Below are positions 52,490 to 61,717 of a stretch of 64,000 nt of DNA, piece after piece. The position numbers and the translations under genes are program-made. How positions within the stretch are numbered: position 1 is the first letter of the stretch; the number at the start of each line of letters is the position of its first letter. The notes beneath the pieces were generated by a model, which was given only the letters and a program-made list of their open reading frames with translations, made no database searches and had not been told where the DNA came from. The stretch comes from Rothia mucilaginosa (lineage in GTDB: Bacteria; Actinomycetota; Actinomycetes; Actinomycetales; Micrococcaceae), in NCBI RefSeq assembly GCF_901875305.1, contig NZ_CABFLY010000001.1:248001-312000 (forward strand), given 5' to 3'.

Positions 52490-52633
52490 ATGTCTATCTC
52501 TGCAATTGTGATGCTGATTGTGGCCATCCTGATCATCTGGGGTGGCCTGGGTCTGGCGATGCTGAACCTGCACCGTCATCCGGATCTGGACGCATTGGAT
52601 GAATCGGCTGAAGCGCTGAGCTCCGAGCTCTAG
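52490..52633 (+). CDS. Small subunit of the NSS transporter (MetS-like), 47 residues
   Basis: The 47-codon frame MSISAIVMLIVAILIIWGGLG... has one span (residues 4-25), then a polar end with HRHPDLDALDES. It resembles MetS, the tiny partner needed by the methionine importer MetP. ATG 52490 is nine bases after the transporter stop and carries AGGAG before it. Confidence 0.85.
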   Translation: MSISAIVMLIVAILIIWGGLGLAMLNLHRHPDLDALDESAEALSSEL

Positions 52634-52648
52634 AACGTAGCAATATAT

Positions 52649-52687
52649 AGTGATGCCCCGCTAGCTGATAGCTGGTGGGGCATCACT
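52649..52687 (+). terminator. MetPS operon terminator
   Basis: AGTGATGCCCCGC pairs with GTGGGGCATCACT, with an inner GCT/AGC pair. Confidence 0.8.
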
Positions 52688-52735
52688 GCGTTCTATGCGG
52701 ATGTGAGGCGAGCTGAACGAGCTAACTCGAGAGCC

Positions 52736-53761
52736 CTACTTGTTCTTCGGGCGCGGGGTTTGATCCTGCTCCTCTAGAAGAATCTGCACGTCCTCAGCCT
52801 GTACATTTTCAGCCTGGACCAGCGGAATCATGCCGGTTTCCGGGTTCGACAGCGCGGAGGCACGGTAGGAGCGGGAGGCGCGTAGCGCATCCACCGTAAA
52901 GACGATGAGCGCAACCCAAATGAGGCTCAGGCCGAGCACTTTATCGGGGCTCATCTGCTCCTGCAATACGGTGATAGCCAGAACGAATTGGATGGTCGGG
53001 CCCAGATACTGCACCATGCCGATAACCGAGAGCGGCAGGGCCTTGGTTGCGGCCGCGAAGAGCATGAGTGGCACAACGGTGACTACACCGGTGGAAGCCA
53101 GAAGCCAGAAGTGACCGGCACCCTTGCTGAAGAGGGTCATCTGCCCCTGAGCGTTGAGAACGAAGAGCGCAGCAACGCCGAAGGGGGCCAGAATCAGAGT
53201 CTCAAGAGAGAGCGAAACAATGGGGCTCACCTCGTGAGCGACACGCGCCTTGAGCAGACCGTAAATACCGAAGGAGAAAGCCACACCCAGGCCGGTCCAC
53301 GGCACCTGTCCGTAGACGAGGCTCATCATGAGCACTGCAATGCAGGAAATCGCGACGGATACCCACTGTGCGGCGCGCAGGCGCTCCTGCAGGAAAATAA
53401 CGCCCAATACCACGGAGACCAGCGGGTTAATGAAATAGCCCAGGGACACGTCAATCGTATGGCCGGTCGTCGTCGCCACCACGTAGATGAGCCAGTTCGC
53501 GCAGATGAGGAACGATGCCGCTGTCAGCACCAGCATGACACGGCGGTTCCGCAGGGCTTGACGGAAGTCAGCAGTTGCCCGCACTAGCGGTAGTAGCAGC
53601 GCGCAGAAGACGAGGGAGAAGACCACTCGGGCCACAACAATTTCAATCGGCCCGGCCGGAGCCATGACTACGAAATAGAGTGGGAGGAGGCCCCAGATGA
53701 GGTAGGTGCCGACGATGGTGATAAACCCGTTACGGGTGGCGTGTTTCTGCGTCTCTGACAT
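52736..53761 (-). CDS. rarD: EamA-family transporter RarD
   Basis: A 341-residue protein with ten spans in two EamA repeats. It begins GFITIVGTYLIWGLLPLYFVVM and contains ANWLIYVVATTTGHTIDVSLGYFINPLVSVVLG, the RarD signature. It exports or imports small metabolites; RarD proteins are linked to chloramphenicol/amino acid export in a few hosts. I use ATG 53761 (MSETQK); ATG 53782 is also possible. The C-terminal tail is acidic (QAEDVQILLEEQD). Confidence 0.85.
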   Translation of the reverse strand: MSETQKHATRNGFITIVGTYLIWGLLPLYFVVMAPAGPIEIVVARVVFSLVFCALLLPLVRATADFRQALRNRRVMLVLTAASFLICANWLIYVVATTTGHTIDVSLGYFINPLVSVVLGVIFLQERLRAAQWVSVAISCIAVLMMSLVYGQVPWTGLGVAFSFGIYGLLKARVAHEVSPIVSLSLETLILAPFGVAALFVLNAQGQMTLFSKGAGHFWLLASTGVVTVVPLMLFAAATKALPLSVIGMVQYLGPTIQFVLAITVLQEQMSPDKVLGLSLIWVALIVFTVDALRASRSYRASALSNPETGMIPLVQAENVQAEDVQILLEEQDQTPRPKNK

Positions 53762-53865
53762 AGTTTCTCTGCCTGACCTCATTCTTCGGTTACGTTCTTC
53801 TGATATTTATTCGTTGATGAGCGCCACCTGCTTAGGTAGCGGCTTGAACTCCGCTACTGACGCCA

Positions 53866-53896
53866 CAGGCGCGGTACCACGAGGATACCGCGCCTG
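53866..53896. terminator. Hairpin between the DUF6882 gene and RarD
   Basis: CAGGCGCGGTA and TACCGCGCCTG pair exactly with a nine-base loop. Confidence 0.75.
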
Positions 53897-53917
53897 ACGG
53901 GGTGTTGCGTATTCGGT

Positions 53918-55228
53918 TTAGAGGCCGAAGAAGCGAGAGAAGAAGCCCTTCTTCTTGGGCTCGGGCTTCTGCTGCTCTTCCTCGCGGCGCTCCTCGAAGT
54001 GCTGACGCTCGTACTCCTCGTGAGCGGCTTCTTCGTGCTCGGCAGCCAGATCGGGAGCATCGCCGGCGTTGTGGATTGGCTCCACATACTCGGCGATTTC
54101 TTCTTCGGTGTACTCGCCCTGTGCCTCGTGAGCTGCGGGTTCTTCAATAGGCTGCTCGGCAGGTGCCTGCTCTGCGGATGCCTCGTGAACCTCGGGGTAC
54201 TGCTCGTCCTCGGCGCCAATCGAGGCGTCGGTGTAGACGCGGGCCTGCTCGGGCTCGTGTTCCTCGATGGGCTGTTCTGCCGGGGCGGGCTGAGCCTCGG
54301 CGATGGGTGCCTCGTAAACCTCAGCGGCGGGGGTCTCATCGGTGTCTGCAACCGGTGCGTGCTCCGCAATCTGGACGGCGCGCTCAGCCTCGGCCTCAGC
54401 ACGGGCGGCGGCGCGTTCGGCGGCCTCCTGCTCACGCTGGGCGCTCTGGGCGGCAGCCTCAGCGGCGGCGATGCGCTCAATCTCGGTGCGGGCAGCTGCG
54501 AGCGACTCGCGGCGCTGGGCAGCGGCGGCGGCGCACTGCTCCAGAACCTCAGGGCCGACCTGGGGATCTGCCTGCTCAATACCGCTAATACGGCCGTCGT
54601 CGAACCACAGGCGCAGGGCGCCATCGGTTGCGGTCAGCACGGCGGTGGCTTCGGTATCCCAGGCGATGTGGAAGCCGCGCTGCTGGGCGTAGGAGTCCAC
54701 CGCCAGAACCTGGTTGTGAATCTCTTCGCTCTGCAGGGTCTTTGCAATAACGCGGCCGATGCCCTTGTACGTGGGGGCCTGGAGGGTCAGCTCGTGGCCC
54801 TCCAGCAGGGTCCACGCGCGTACGCCGGCACCGGCGGGTAGCGGGTAGTGGGCGTAGAGGCCGCTCAGGGTCTTGGTGGCCAGGGTGAGTCGGCGGGCCA
54901 GGGACTCCGAGAGGGGAAGCTCGTCGGTGGTCAGCTCGACCAGGCTGTTGCGTTCGCCGGCTTCGCGTGCCTGAATGGCTGCGGAAACCACGGAGTCGGG
55001 GAAGTAGCCCAGCTGCTGCCAGGACCAAATCCAGGTGCCGCGGTTTTCGGATTCGGTGCCCAGCAGGTGCGGCTTGAGCGAAATCGGGGGAGTGGTCTCA
55101 AAGTCCAGGGACTGAGAAGTGAAGTCCACGTTCCACTCGGAGGTACCCACGAGCTCGGCGAGGCGAGCCTGGTACTCGGTGGAGATAAAAATCGATGCGT
55201 CGATAAGGTCCTGCAGAGAATTCGTCAT
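53918..55228 (-). CDS. DUF6882-like protein with a long acidic, disordered tail
   Basis: A 436-residue protein. Residues 1-225 resemble the DUF6882 pattern: LLGTESENRGTWIWSWQQ and IAWDTEATAVLTATDGALRLWFDDGRI. Residues about 235-290 are a Glu/Ala/Arg helix likely to coil (AAEAAAQSAQREQEAAERAA). Residues 290-420 are Glu/Pro/Ala-rich with repeats (APAEQPIEEHEPEQ, APAEQPIEEPAAHE). The end is KKKGFFSRFFGL, a basic and hydrophobic cap similar to those of the two long-tailed regulators at 25-28 kb. Function is unknown. Confidence 0.75.
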   Translation of the reverse strand: MTNSLQDLIDASIFISTEYQARLAELVGTSEWNVDFTSQSLDFETTPPISLKPHLLGTESENRGTWIWSWQQLGYFPDSVVSAAIQAREAGERNSLVELTTDELPLSESLARRLTLATKTLSGLYAHYPLPAGAGVRAWTLLEGHELTLQAPTYKGIGRVIAKTLQSEEIHNQVLAVDSYAQQRGFHIAWDTEATAVLTATDGALRLWFDDGRISGIEQADPQVGPEVLEQCAAAAAQRRESLAAARTEIERIAAAEAAAQSAQREQEAAERAAARAEAEAERAVQIAEHAPVADTDETPAAEVYEAPIAEAQPAPAEQPIEEHEPEQARVYTDASIGAEDEQYPEVHEASAEQAPAEQPIEEPAAHEAQGEYTEEEIAEYVEPIHNAGDAPDLAAEHEEAAHEEYERQHFEERREEEQQKPEPKKKGFFSRFFGL

Positions 55229-55573
55229 GATTTAAGATTATCAACCTTTTGAGGGTGTATCTGCCGTGTATCCCCCGTTTCGGGCGCTCTTTCCGGGGAC
55301 TGAGGATGCACTGTGCTTCCCGGGGATGGCCGCAGACCTTGGTACGAACTCTTTTCGAGGTCAGCAGCGGGCCCAATCCCGGCCTTTGTGGAGTGCTGAG
55401 GAGAGAGTGCACATACATCTTTCGGCGTAAATTATCACCGTGGAGCTGGCACGTTCGTTAGAATCGAAGGGAGCGGCTTTTTCCGGCACCACTGCAAGCC
55501 TATAGATTTTTCACATGCAATCACGGATGCACTCCGCCGCGCCGTAATTCAACACTCAAGGATGTATAAACAC

Positions 55574-56908
55574 ATGACTGAACCCCGCCTCACCGAGACG
55601 AGTAGCCGCGCTGCGCGCATCCAGGATGCGCTCAATAACATTGGTAGCTGGCTACTCGACGTTGTGAACGCCGATCCCGGCTGGAGCGAAATGGTACTCG
55701 ACGTGAAGCCTCTCGCGGGGCAGATTTTTGTGCGAGTACGCGAATTCCGTGACGGCGAGGAGTATATCGGTACGGTTGGTCCTCTCAAAGAGGGCTCGCC
55801 CATTATCGCTGAGGTGCGCAAGTTGCAGCGTGCCGCATATGACGGTAATCGCGGCACCTGGTTCACCGCATCTATCGTGGTGGCGGCTACCGGCTGGCCT
55901 AACCCGCAGTTCAGTGTGGGGGCATCGTACAACCGTGACGACGAACCGGATAACTGGAAGAACGAGGGAACCCTGACCGCCACGGACGTGCGTGAGCATC
56001 TGGCTGAGTACCCGCGTGACGCCTCCCGTGTGCCCGAGTGGGCCCGCGAACGCATGGAGGGCCGTGCCCGCCACTCGGCTGCAGCTGCTCTGGGTTTGAG
56101 TGAGCACGAGATTCCGAACCCTTATCTGGTGTCTGCTCTGCAGACCTTCCGCAACGATGTGCAGGAGCGCACCCTCATTAACGTGGTGCGCACGATGCTT
56201 GGCGGCGACGTCCTGCTGGATGCAACCGGTTCGTTGCTGATTCCTTCGGAGACTGACCCGATGGGACCCGAATCCGTGCTGACCCACCAGGTGATTCGTA
56301 TGCCGGAGACCGGTATGCAGGCTTTGTGCGTCTTCTCATCCTCGGAGCATGTGGGCAAGAGCTATGTGCGCCAGGAGTCCGAGGGCGAAGAGCTGATTCT
56401 GCGCGAGCCCGCGATGAAGGTGTTCATGGATTTCCTCGCGAATGAGGCGCTTGACCTAATCGTGGTTGATCCCGGAACCGATCATGAGTGCTACATTGAG
56501 CGTGCGCAGGTGCAGTGGATTGTGACTTCTCCCCGTAATGATGGCGCGAAGATGGCGCTGACCCAGGACAACATGCAGATGTTGCTGGGTTCGCTGGTAT
56601 CTCCTGCCTCGGTGTTGCTGGTGGGCGTGGACCCGAACGACCCTTCGGGTTCCTCGTTTGTGTTCGATCCCGATGAGAACGGCAACCCGCAGAATTTGCT
56701 GGTCTTCACCTCGCCGATTGAGATTGCGGCGCTGGACCCGCATATTGAGGTGCGTTCGGCGAACGCCCTGGAGATTCTGCACTATGCCCTAGAGATTGGT
56801 GCCCCGGGTGTGAAGGTGAACGCTATTAACCCTTCGACTGTGTTGAGCGCTCAGCAGATTCGCGAGTTGCTGGAGATTGTGGGTTCCCAGCCTCGTCCCG
56901 GCATGTAG
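55574..56908 (+). CDS. YezG-like immunity domain fused to two SseB-like domains
   Basis: A 444-residue protein (ATG 55574; ATG 55562 is in frame four codons earlier). Residues about 10-165 resemble the YezG/DUF600-type immunity fold: GNRGTWFTASIVVA, SVGASYNRDDEPDNW and LAEYPRDASRVPEWARERM. Residues about 180-320 (ALCVFSSSEHVGKSYVRQ, AMKVFMDFLANEALDLIVVDPGTDHECY) and 325-440 (LLVFTSPIEIAALDP, ALEILHYALEIGAPGVKVNAIN) are two SseB-type domains. I know of no such fusion; the exact family limits need an HMM search. It is divergent from the DUF6882 gene. Confidence 0.7.
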   Translation: MTEPRLTETSSRAARIQDALNNIGSWLLDVVNADPGWSEMVLDVKPLAGQIFVRVREFRDGEEYIGTVGPLKEGSPIIAEVRKLQRAAYDGNRGTWFTASIVVAATGWPNPQFSVGASYNRDDEPDNWKNEGTLTATDVREHLAEYPRDASRVPEWARERMEGRARHSAAAALGLSEHEIPNPYLVSALQTFRNDVQERTLINVVRTMLGGDVLLDATGSLLIPSETDPMGPESVLTHQVIRMPETGMQALCVFSSSEHVGKSYVRQESEGEELILREPAMKVFMDFLANEALDLIVVDPGTDHECYIERAQVQWIVTSPRNDGAKMALTQDNMQMLLGSLVSPASVLLVGVDPNDPSGSSFVFDPDENGNPQNLLVFTSPIEIAALDPHIEVRSANALEILHYALEIGAPGVKVNAINPSTVLSAQQIRELLEIVGSQPRPGM

Positions 56909-56934
56909 CTTCGGCATTGTTAAAACAGCTGACC

Positions 56935-56974
56935 GCTAGCGGCGACCTGATGGCCGTTTCTAGCGGTCAGCTGT
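56935..56974 (+). terminator. Terminator of SseB fusion gene
   Basis: ACAGCTGACCGCTAG pairs with CTAGCGGTCAGCTGT, with a ten-base loop, then GTTAAT. Confidence 0.85.
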
Positions 56975-57041
56975 GTTAATAGACGGGTGTGCCCTGAATC
57001 CGTCCGACGTGCAGGATGCGGGGCTTCGCTGCATGTAACGG

Positions 57042-57638
57042 TTAGCTACCCAGCAGGTGGGCTGCTGCCTCGCGCTGGGCACGAGCGAGTTTGGCTTCTT
57101 CTTCGGTCTGGCAGTCGGTGCAGACGCCCTGGTAGAGAACGTCGGCGCTGAAGAGGGCCATACCGTGGAAATCGCTGGGGGTCAGGCAGGGGGCTGAGCC
57201 CACGGCGCAGTCGACGTCCTCAACCTTGCCGCAACGTACGCAGAAGGCGTGGTGGTGGTTGTCGCCGGTGCGGGTTTCGTACAGGGCGGGGGTTCCGGGC
57301 GGTTCGAACTTGCGGAGCAGGTCGATGTCGGTCAGGTCCGCGAGAATGACGTAAACGGACTGGACTGTAATGGCGGGGATGCGCTCGCGTACGGCTTGCA
57401 CAATGGTTTCTGTGGTGGAGTGCGGGTGGTCCTGCACTGCGTGGAGTACGGCGAGTCGTTGCTTGGTGACGCGGCGTCCTCGGGCGCGTAGGCCGGTGGT
57501 CCAGGCTTCCTCGAGCTGTTCGTCGCTCATGGGGGAGGGGACTGGCAGTCCGGTGAGGTGGGCGCATCCGGGGCCGGTTGTTTGTTGTTTTGGGATGGAG
57601 GTTGTCTTAACGTCTGTGGTGTTGTGTACGTCGGTCAT
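57042..57638 (-). CDS. Fur-family regulator, copy 1
   Basis: A 198-residue ferric uptake-type repressor with a 45-residue N-terminal extension. The winged helix is RARGRRVTKQRLAVLHAVQDHPHSTTETIVQAVRER and ITVQSVYVILADLTDIDLLRKFE. Metal ligands are seen in TRTGDNHHHAFCVRCGKVEDVDC and QGVCTDCQ. It resembles FurA/Fur2 of catalase operons. -10 TAGAAT is read in reverse at 57645-57650, six bases from ATG. Two Fur-like boxes overlap and lie just upstream. A homologue is at 61718-62296. Confidence 0.9.
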   Translation of the reverse strand: MTDVHNTTDVKTTSIPKQQTTGPGCAHLTGLPVPSPMSDEQLEEAWTTGLRARGRRVTKQRLAVLHAVQDHPHSTTETIVQAVRERIPAITVQSVYVILADLTDIDLLRKFEPPGTPALYETRTGDNHHHAFCVRCGKVEDVDCAVGSAPCLTPSDFHGMALFSADVLYQGVCTDCQTEEEAKLARAQREAAAHLLGS

Positions 57639-57654
57639 GGTCCCATTCTACACG

Positions 57655-57699
57655 TTATTATGAGGAATTCATCATTATATTATTATGAATTCATAATAA
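57655..57699. promoter_or_regulatory. Two adjacent Fur-box-like palindromes
   Basis: A perfect 20-bp palindrome TTATTATGAATTCATAATAA at 57680-57699, and an imperfect one at 57655-57679, lie directly upstream of fur copy 1. The position suits autoregulation. The same half-site recurs before fur copy 2. Confidence 0.7.
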
Positions 57700-57874
57700 A
57701 TCCTTAGGGGGACTCAGCAGCGGCTCACCATTTTCGGTCCTCTTTCCAGTCCTCGAGGAACTGGTGGTATCTCCCGTTCCTGCGACGACCGATGCCGTAC
57801 AATCGGGAACGAAGGACCGCGCAATGAAGGCGCGACCGATAAACCGTCAAGGAACCACCGGGGAGGGTACGAAC

Positions 57875-58138
57875 GTGGTCTACAACTTCACGAACCCCAT
57901 CTATATCCTGCTGATGGTTCTGCTCTTTGGTGCGCCCCTTGTAACTCCCGTTCTCTACGCCCACTACCGTAGCGTCAGGTCAGGATTCGACCTGGAGGGG
58001 CAAATTATGCTGGGGTTGCTCTTCATTATCTTTCTGGGAGCCTACGGCACCATCCTCATACTGGGTATCTTTCCTACCGCAACCGCGCAGGTTCTGGAGC
58101 AGGTGCCGCTCGTGACTATCCCCGGGGCTATTCCCTAG
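57875..58138 (+). CDS. Small membrane protein of unknown function
   Basis: An 87-residue protein starting at GTG 57875 behind GGGGAGGG (ATG 57824 is an alternative). Two spans lie at residues 6-30 and 43-65. It ends TIPGAIP. I do not recognise it. It is absent from the second duplicated block, where the matching region is deleted. Confidence 0.55.
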   Translation: MVYNFTNPIYILLMVLLFGAPLVTPVLYAHYRSVRSGFDLEGQIMLGLLFIIFLGAYGTILILGIFPTATAQVLEQVPLVTIPGAIP

Positions 58139-58276
58139 CCGTCCTGCCCCGTTCTGACGCTCTGGGTGAATCTGCCGCTTTTGGGGATGCGCCCGGCGGG
58201 CCGCTTCCGTATTCTGAAGAGTCAAGCGCGGTCTACCGCGCTGTCTATCCGCACTTTGGAGCTCAGGAGGTTCCTC

Positions 58277-59161
58277 ATGCATCGTCACCACAATGGCCTT
58301 AAGACCACCCTGCTTATGGGGTCTATGGTGGGCCTTATGCTGCTCATCGGCGGTCTGCTGTCGGCAGCCTTTAAATCCTCGGCTTTCATCTGGATTATGG
58401 GCCTGCTGAGCCTGGGCGGCATCGCGTACACCTATTGGAACTCCGATAAGCTGGCTTTGCGTTCGATGAATGCTTACCCGGTCACTCGTGATGAGGTGCC
58501 GGTGCTTTATGACATTGTGGAGGAGCTCTCGCGTACTGCTGGCCAGCCGATGCCCCGCCTCTACGTGGCCCCCACGATGACTCCGAATGCTTTTGCAACC
58601 GGCCGTAATCCGCAGAATGCGGCCGTGTGCTGCACCGAGGGTATTTTGCAGCTGCTGGATGAGCGCGAGATGCGCGGCGTGCTCGGCCACGAGCTCATGC
58701 ACGTGTACAACCGCGATATCCTCACGTCCTCTGTGGCCGCGGGCATTGCCTCCATTATTGGCATGATTGCCCAGGTGCTTTCTTTTGGCGCGATGTTCGG
58801 CGGCTCGAACCGCGACGATAACCGAGCCAACCCCCTCGCGGCGTTTGTGATTGCCATGCTGGCCCCGATTGCCACCCAGGTGATTCAGATGGCGATTAGT
58901 CGCACCCGCGAGTATGACGCGGACGAGGATGGCGCACGCCTGACTCGCGACCCCATCGCCCTGGCCTCCGCTCTGAATAAGCTTGAGCGCGGCGTCTCTC
59001 TATACCCGATGAATCCCGACGATCGTAGCACCCAGGCTGCAAGCGCCATGATGATTGCGAACCCCTTCGGTTCCCTGCAGAATGTGATGTCGACCCATCC
59101 TCCGATGGATCAGCGCATTGCGCGTCTGCAGCAGATGGCTCGTGAAATGGGTCAGTATTAG
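58277..59161 (+). CDS. htpX: Membrane zinc metalloprotease HtpX
   Basis: A 294-residue M48 peptidase for membrane-protein quality control. ATG 58277 follows CAGGAGG. Spans near residues 10-30 and 35-52 precede the catalytic GHELMH (HExxH) near residue 139; two further hydrophobic stretches follow, with the third zinc ligand Glu in the REYDADEDGA motif. MSTHPPMDQRIARL is near the end. A damaged paralogue is at 62368-62853. Confidence 0.95.
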   Translation: MHRHHNGLKTTLLMGSMVGLMLLIGGLLSAAFKSSAFIWIMGLLSLGGIAYTYWNSDKLALRSMNAYPVTRDEVPVLYDIVEELSRTAGQPMPRLYVAPTMTPNAFATGRNPQNAAVCCTEGILQLLDEREMRGVLGHELMHVYNRDILTSSVAAGIASIIGMIAQVLSFGAMFGGSNRDDNRANPLAAFVIAMLAPIATQVIQMAISRTREYDADEDGARLTRDPIALASALNKLERGVSLYPMNPDDRSTQAASAMMIANPFGSLQNVMSTHPPMDQRIARLQQMAREMGQY

Positions 59162-59271
59162 ACCGTTCCCAGTACTGGACCGTTCGGCCCGCCTGGTCTT
59201 TCCAATAAACCCGCTGAGCCGGAAGATGACTTGGCGTGACGATTGTGACCCGCGATGATGGGTCGGCAGAC

Positions 59272-59321
59272 AAAAAATCCTCGGGGTGACTACTGTGAAA
59301 GTAGCCACCCCGAGGATTTTT
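59272..59321. terminator. Bidirectional terminator htpX/yajQ
   Basis: AAAATCCTCGGGGTG and CACCCCGAGGATTTT pair exactly, with an inner TACT/AGTA. Confidence 0.9.
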
Positions 59322-59377
59322 GCATTTCGGCTTCTAGCCCCTCCCCTCACCCCCAGCGGACGGGGGAGTGTATGAGC

Positions 59378-59869
59378 TTAGCGGTAGTTGACGAACTGGA
59401 GGTCGACGTCGAGGTCGGCGGACTTGAGCATGGCGATGACGTCCTGCAGATCGTCGCGAGACTTGGAGGAAACGCGCAGCTCATCGCCCTGGATGGTTGC
59501 CTTTACGCCCTTGGGGCCCTCTTCGCGGATCATCTTGGAGATTTTCTTGGCCTGGTCCTGTGCGATACCTTCTTTGATGGAGCACTCGATGCGGGTTTCC
59601 TTGCCGGATGCGTAGGGCTTGCCGGAGTCCAGGGACTTTAGGGAGATGCCGCGCTTGACCAGCTTGGACTGGAAGACGTCCAGTACGGCCAGGGCGCGCT
59701 CTTCGGCGTTGGCTTTGATGAGGATCTTGTCGCCGGAGTAGTCGATTTCGGCGCCGACGCCGCGGAAGTCGTAGCGCTGGGAGATTTCCTTCTGTGCCTG
59801 GTGCAGGGCGTTGGATACTTCCTGCTTGTCGACCTTGGAGACAACGTCGAACGAGGATTCGCTAGCCAT
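59378..59869 (-). CDS. yajQ: YajQ-family protein, copy 1
   Basis: A 163-residue nucleotide-binding protein of the UPF0234/YajQ family, reported to bind cyclic di-GMP in some bacteria. [33 protein letters not shown] is the N-terminal repeat and the second is in [50 protein letters not shown] 59869 (MASESS) has AAAGG before it. The second copy is at 62962-63453; they differ mainly in the last 20 codons. Confidence 0.93.
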   Translation of the reverse strand: MASESSFDVVSKVDKQEVSNALHQAQKEISQRYDFRGVGAEIDYSGDKILIKANAEERALAVLDVFQSKLVKRGISLKSLDSGKPYASGKETRIECSIKEGIAQDQAKKISKMIREEGPKGVKATIQGDELRVSSKSRDDLQDVIAMLKSADLDVDLQFVNYR

Positions 59870-60012
59870 GGGCTTTCCTTTCGTGAATGAGGTGCTACAG
59901 GCACCGGTTAGTACTAGCCTACCGGGTTGGTGGCTCTTGTTCACAGCTAACTATCAGAAATACGGGCCTGCTTTTTGGAGAGGGTTGTAATCCTGCAAAC
60001 GGGTTAAAAATA

Positions 60013-60053
60013 TGGGGTCGGTGACTCCACCTTACTGAAAGTCACCGGCCCCA
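60013..60053. terminator. Catalase gene terminator
   Basis: GGGGTCGGTGACT and AGTCACCGGCCCC pair, with one T-G pair, between yajQ copy 1 and the catalase gene. Confidence 0.8.
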
Positions 60054-60110
60054 TGCTGCAGCCGTGCGTCATGTTCTCGAATCTACAGGGGAACAGACGC
60101 TGCCGTAATC

Positions 60111-61601
60111 TTACGAACCAGATGCGGCGGCTGCCACGGCCTCGCGAACGCGAGAACCGAGCTCAGGGTGAACGCTATCCCAGTATTGGAACGCGCGTTC
60201 ACGAATCTCGTCGGAACGAACAGCACCTACGTGACCGGAGATGTTGCTGATCAGGCGTTCACGTTCTTCGTCGTTCATGGTTACCTCGTAGAGGGTGCGT
60301 GCCTGCGAGAAATCATCGTCATCCGGACGCAGGGTGTAGGCGGTGCGTACCAACTCGCCATCAGACTCCCAGCTGCCTTCGCCAGCGCGCTCCGCATCCG
60401 CATGCGGACCGCCCAGGCTGTTTGGTGCGTAAGTGGGAACGGAGGGGTCGTTGAAGTTGTAGCGCATCGAACCGTCATGTGAATAGTTGTTCACCGGCGC
60501 CGCGTGGGGTGCGTTCACCGGCAGCTGCGCGAAGTTGGTGCCGATGCGGTAGCGATGCGCATCCGGGTAGGAGAAGATACGACCGAGCAGCATCTTATCG
60601 GGTGAAGCCGCGATACCGGGCACAAAGTTCGAGGGGGAGAAGGCCGCCTGCTCGATCTCGGCGAAGAAGTTCTGCGGGTTGCGATCCAGCACCATGCGGC
60701 CCACCTTGATCAGCGGGTAATCCGAGTGCGGCCAAATCTTCGTCAGATCGAAGGGGTTAATACGGTAGGTCTTCGCGTCCTCGTAGGGCATAATCTGCAT
60801 GTAGAGCGTCCAGGCGGGGTAGTCGCCACGCTCGATAGCCTCGCGCAAGTCGCGGCGGTGGAAGTCAGCATCCTTGCCCGCCATTTCATCGGCCTGAGCC
60901 TGGGTGAAGAACTCGTTGCCCTGCTCGGTCTTGAAGTGGTATTTAACCCAGAAGCGCTCGCCTTCGGAGTTAATCCACTGGTAGGTGTGCGAGCCGAAGC
61001 CATCCATATGGCGCAGGGTTCGGGGCAGGCCGCGGTCGCCCATCAGCCAGGTTACCTGATGCGCCGATGCCGGATTGAGGCTCCAGAAATCCCACTGCAT
61101 GTCGTTATCGCGCAGACCCGAACCGGGCATACGCTTCTGCGAGTGGATAAAGTCGGGGAACTTGATGGCATCGCGAATGAAGAAGATAGGAGTGTTATTA
61201 CCTACCAAGTCGTAGTTGCCTTCGGTGGTGTAAAATTTCACCGCGAAACCGCGGGGGTCACGCCAAGTATCGGGGGAACCGGATTCGCCAGCCACGGTCG
61301 AGAAACGAACCAGTAGCTCGGTTTTAACGCCCGGCTGAAAGAGCGCCGCACGGGTGTACTGCGAAACATCTTCGGTGGTTTCAAAGTAGCCGTATGCGCC
61401 GGTTCCCTTTGCGTGCACCACACGCTCGGGCACACGCTCACGGTTGAACTGAGCGAGCTTTTCAACAGCGTAAGCATCGTGCAGAACGATGGGACCATCG
61501 GCGCCCACGGTGAGCGAATGATCATCTGAAGCTACCGGCGTGCCAGTGCTCGTGGTGGTGTAAGAACCGGGATGAATGGGGTTCTGCGGGGTCTGATACA
61601 T
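60111..61601 (-). CDS. katA: Monofunctional heme catalase
   Basis: A 496-residue catalase. The catalytic His is in [20 protein letters not shown], the Asn in the [12 protein letters not shown] segment, and the proximal Tyr heme ligand in [25 protein letters not shown] and YTDTQ-like parts are normal. It is of the small-subunit clade 3 size. ATG 61601 follows AAGGAG. Fur copy 2 is the next gene upstream on the same strand, so peroxide/iron control is likely. Confidence 0.96.
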   Translation of the reverse strand: MYQTPQNPIHPGSYTTTSTGTPVASDDHSLTVGADGPIVLHDAYAVEKLAQFNRERVPERVVHAKGTGAYGYFETTEDVSQYTRAALFQPGVKTELLVRFSTVAGESGSPDTWRDPRGFAVKFYTTEGNYDLVGNNTPIFFIRDAIKFPDFIHSQKRMPGSGLRDNDMQWDFWSLNPASAHQVTWLMGDRGLPRTLRHMDGFGSHTYQWINSEGERFWVKYHFKTEQGNEFFTQAQADEMAGKDADFHRRDLREAIERGDYPAWTLYMQIMPYEDAKTYRINPFDLTKIWPHSDYPLIKVGRMVLDRNPQNFFAEIEQAAFSPSNFVPGIAASPDKMLLGRIFSYPDAHRYRIGTNFAQLPVNAPHAAPVNNYSHDGSMRYNFNDPSVPTYAPNSLGGPHADAERAGEGSWESDGELVRTAYTLRPDDDDFSQARTLYEVTMNDEERERLISNISGHVGAVRSDEIRERAFQYWDSVHPELGSRVREAVAAAASGS

Positions 61602-61717
61602 ATTTGCTTCTCCTTGTGTTTTTGGTGATGCTATGTGGTTTTCGACGAGCATTCTTCCTGTTTTAGGGTGCAACTAACGAACACCAAGGCGCTGTTTCAC
61701 GCCCGGAGTAAGGTTCG

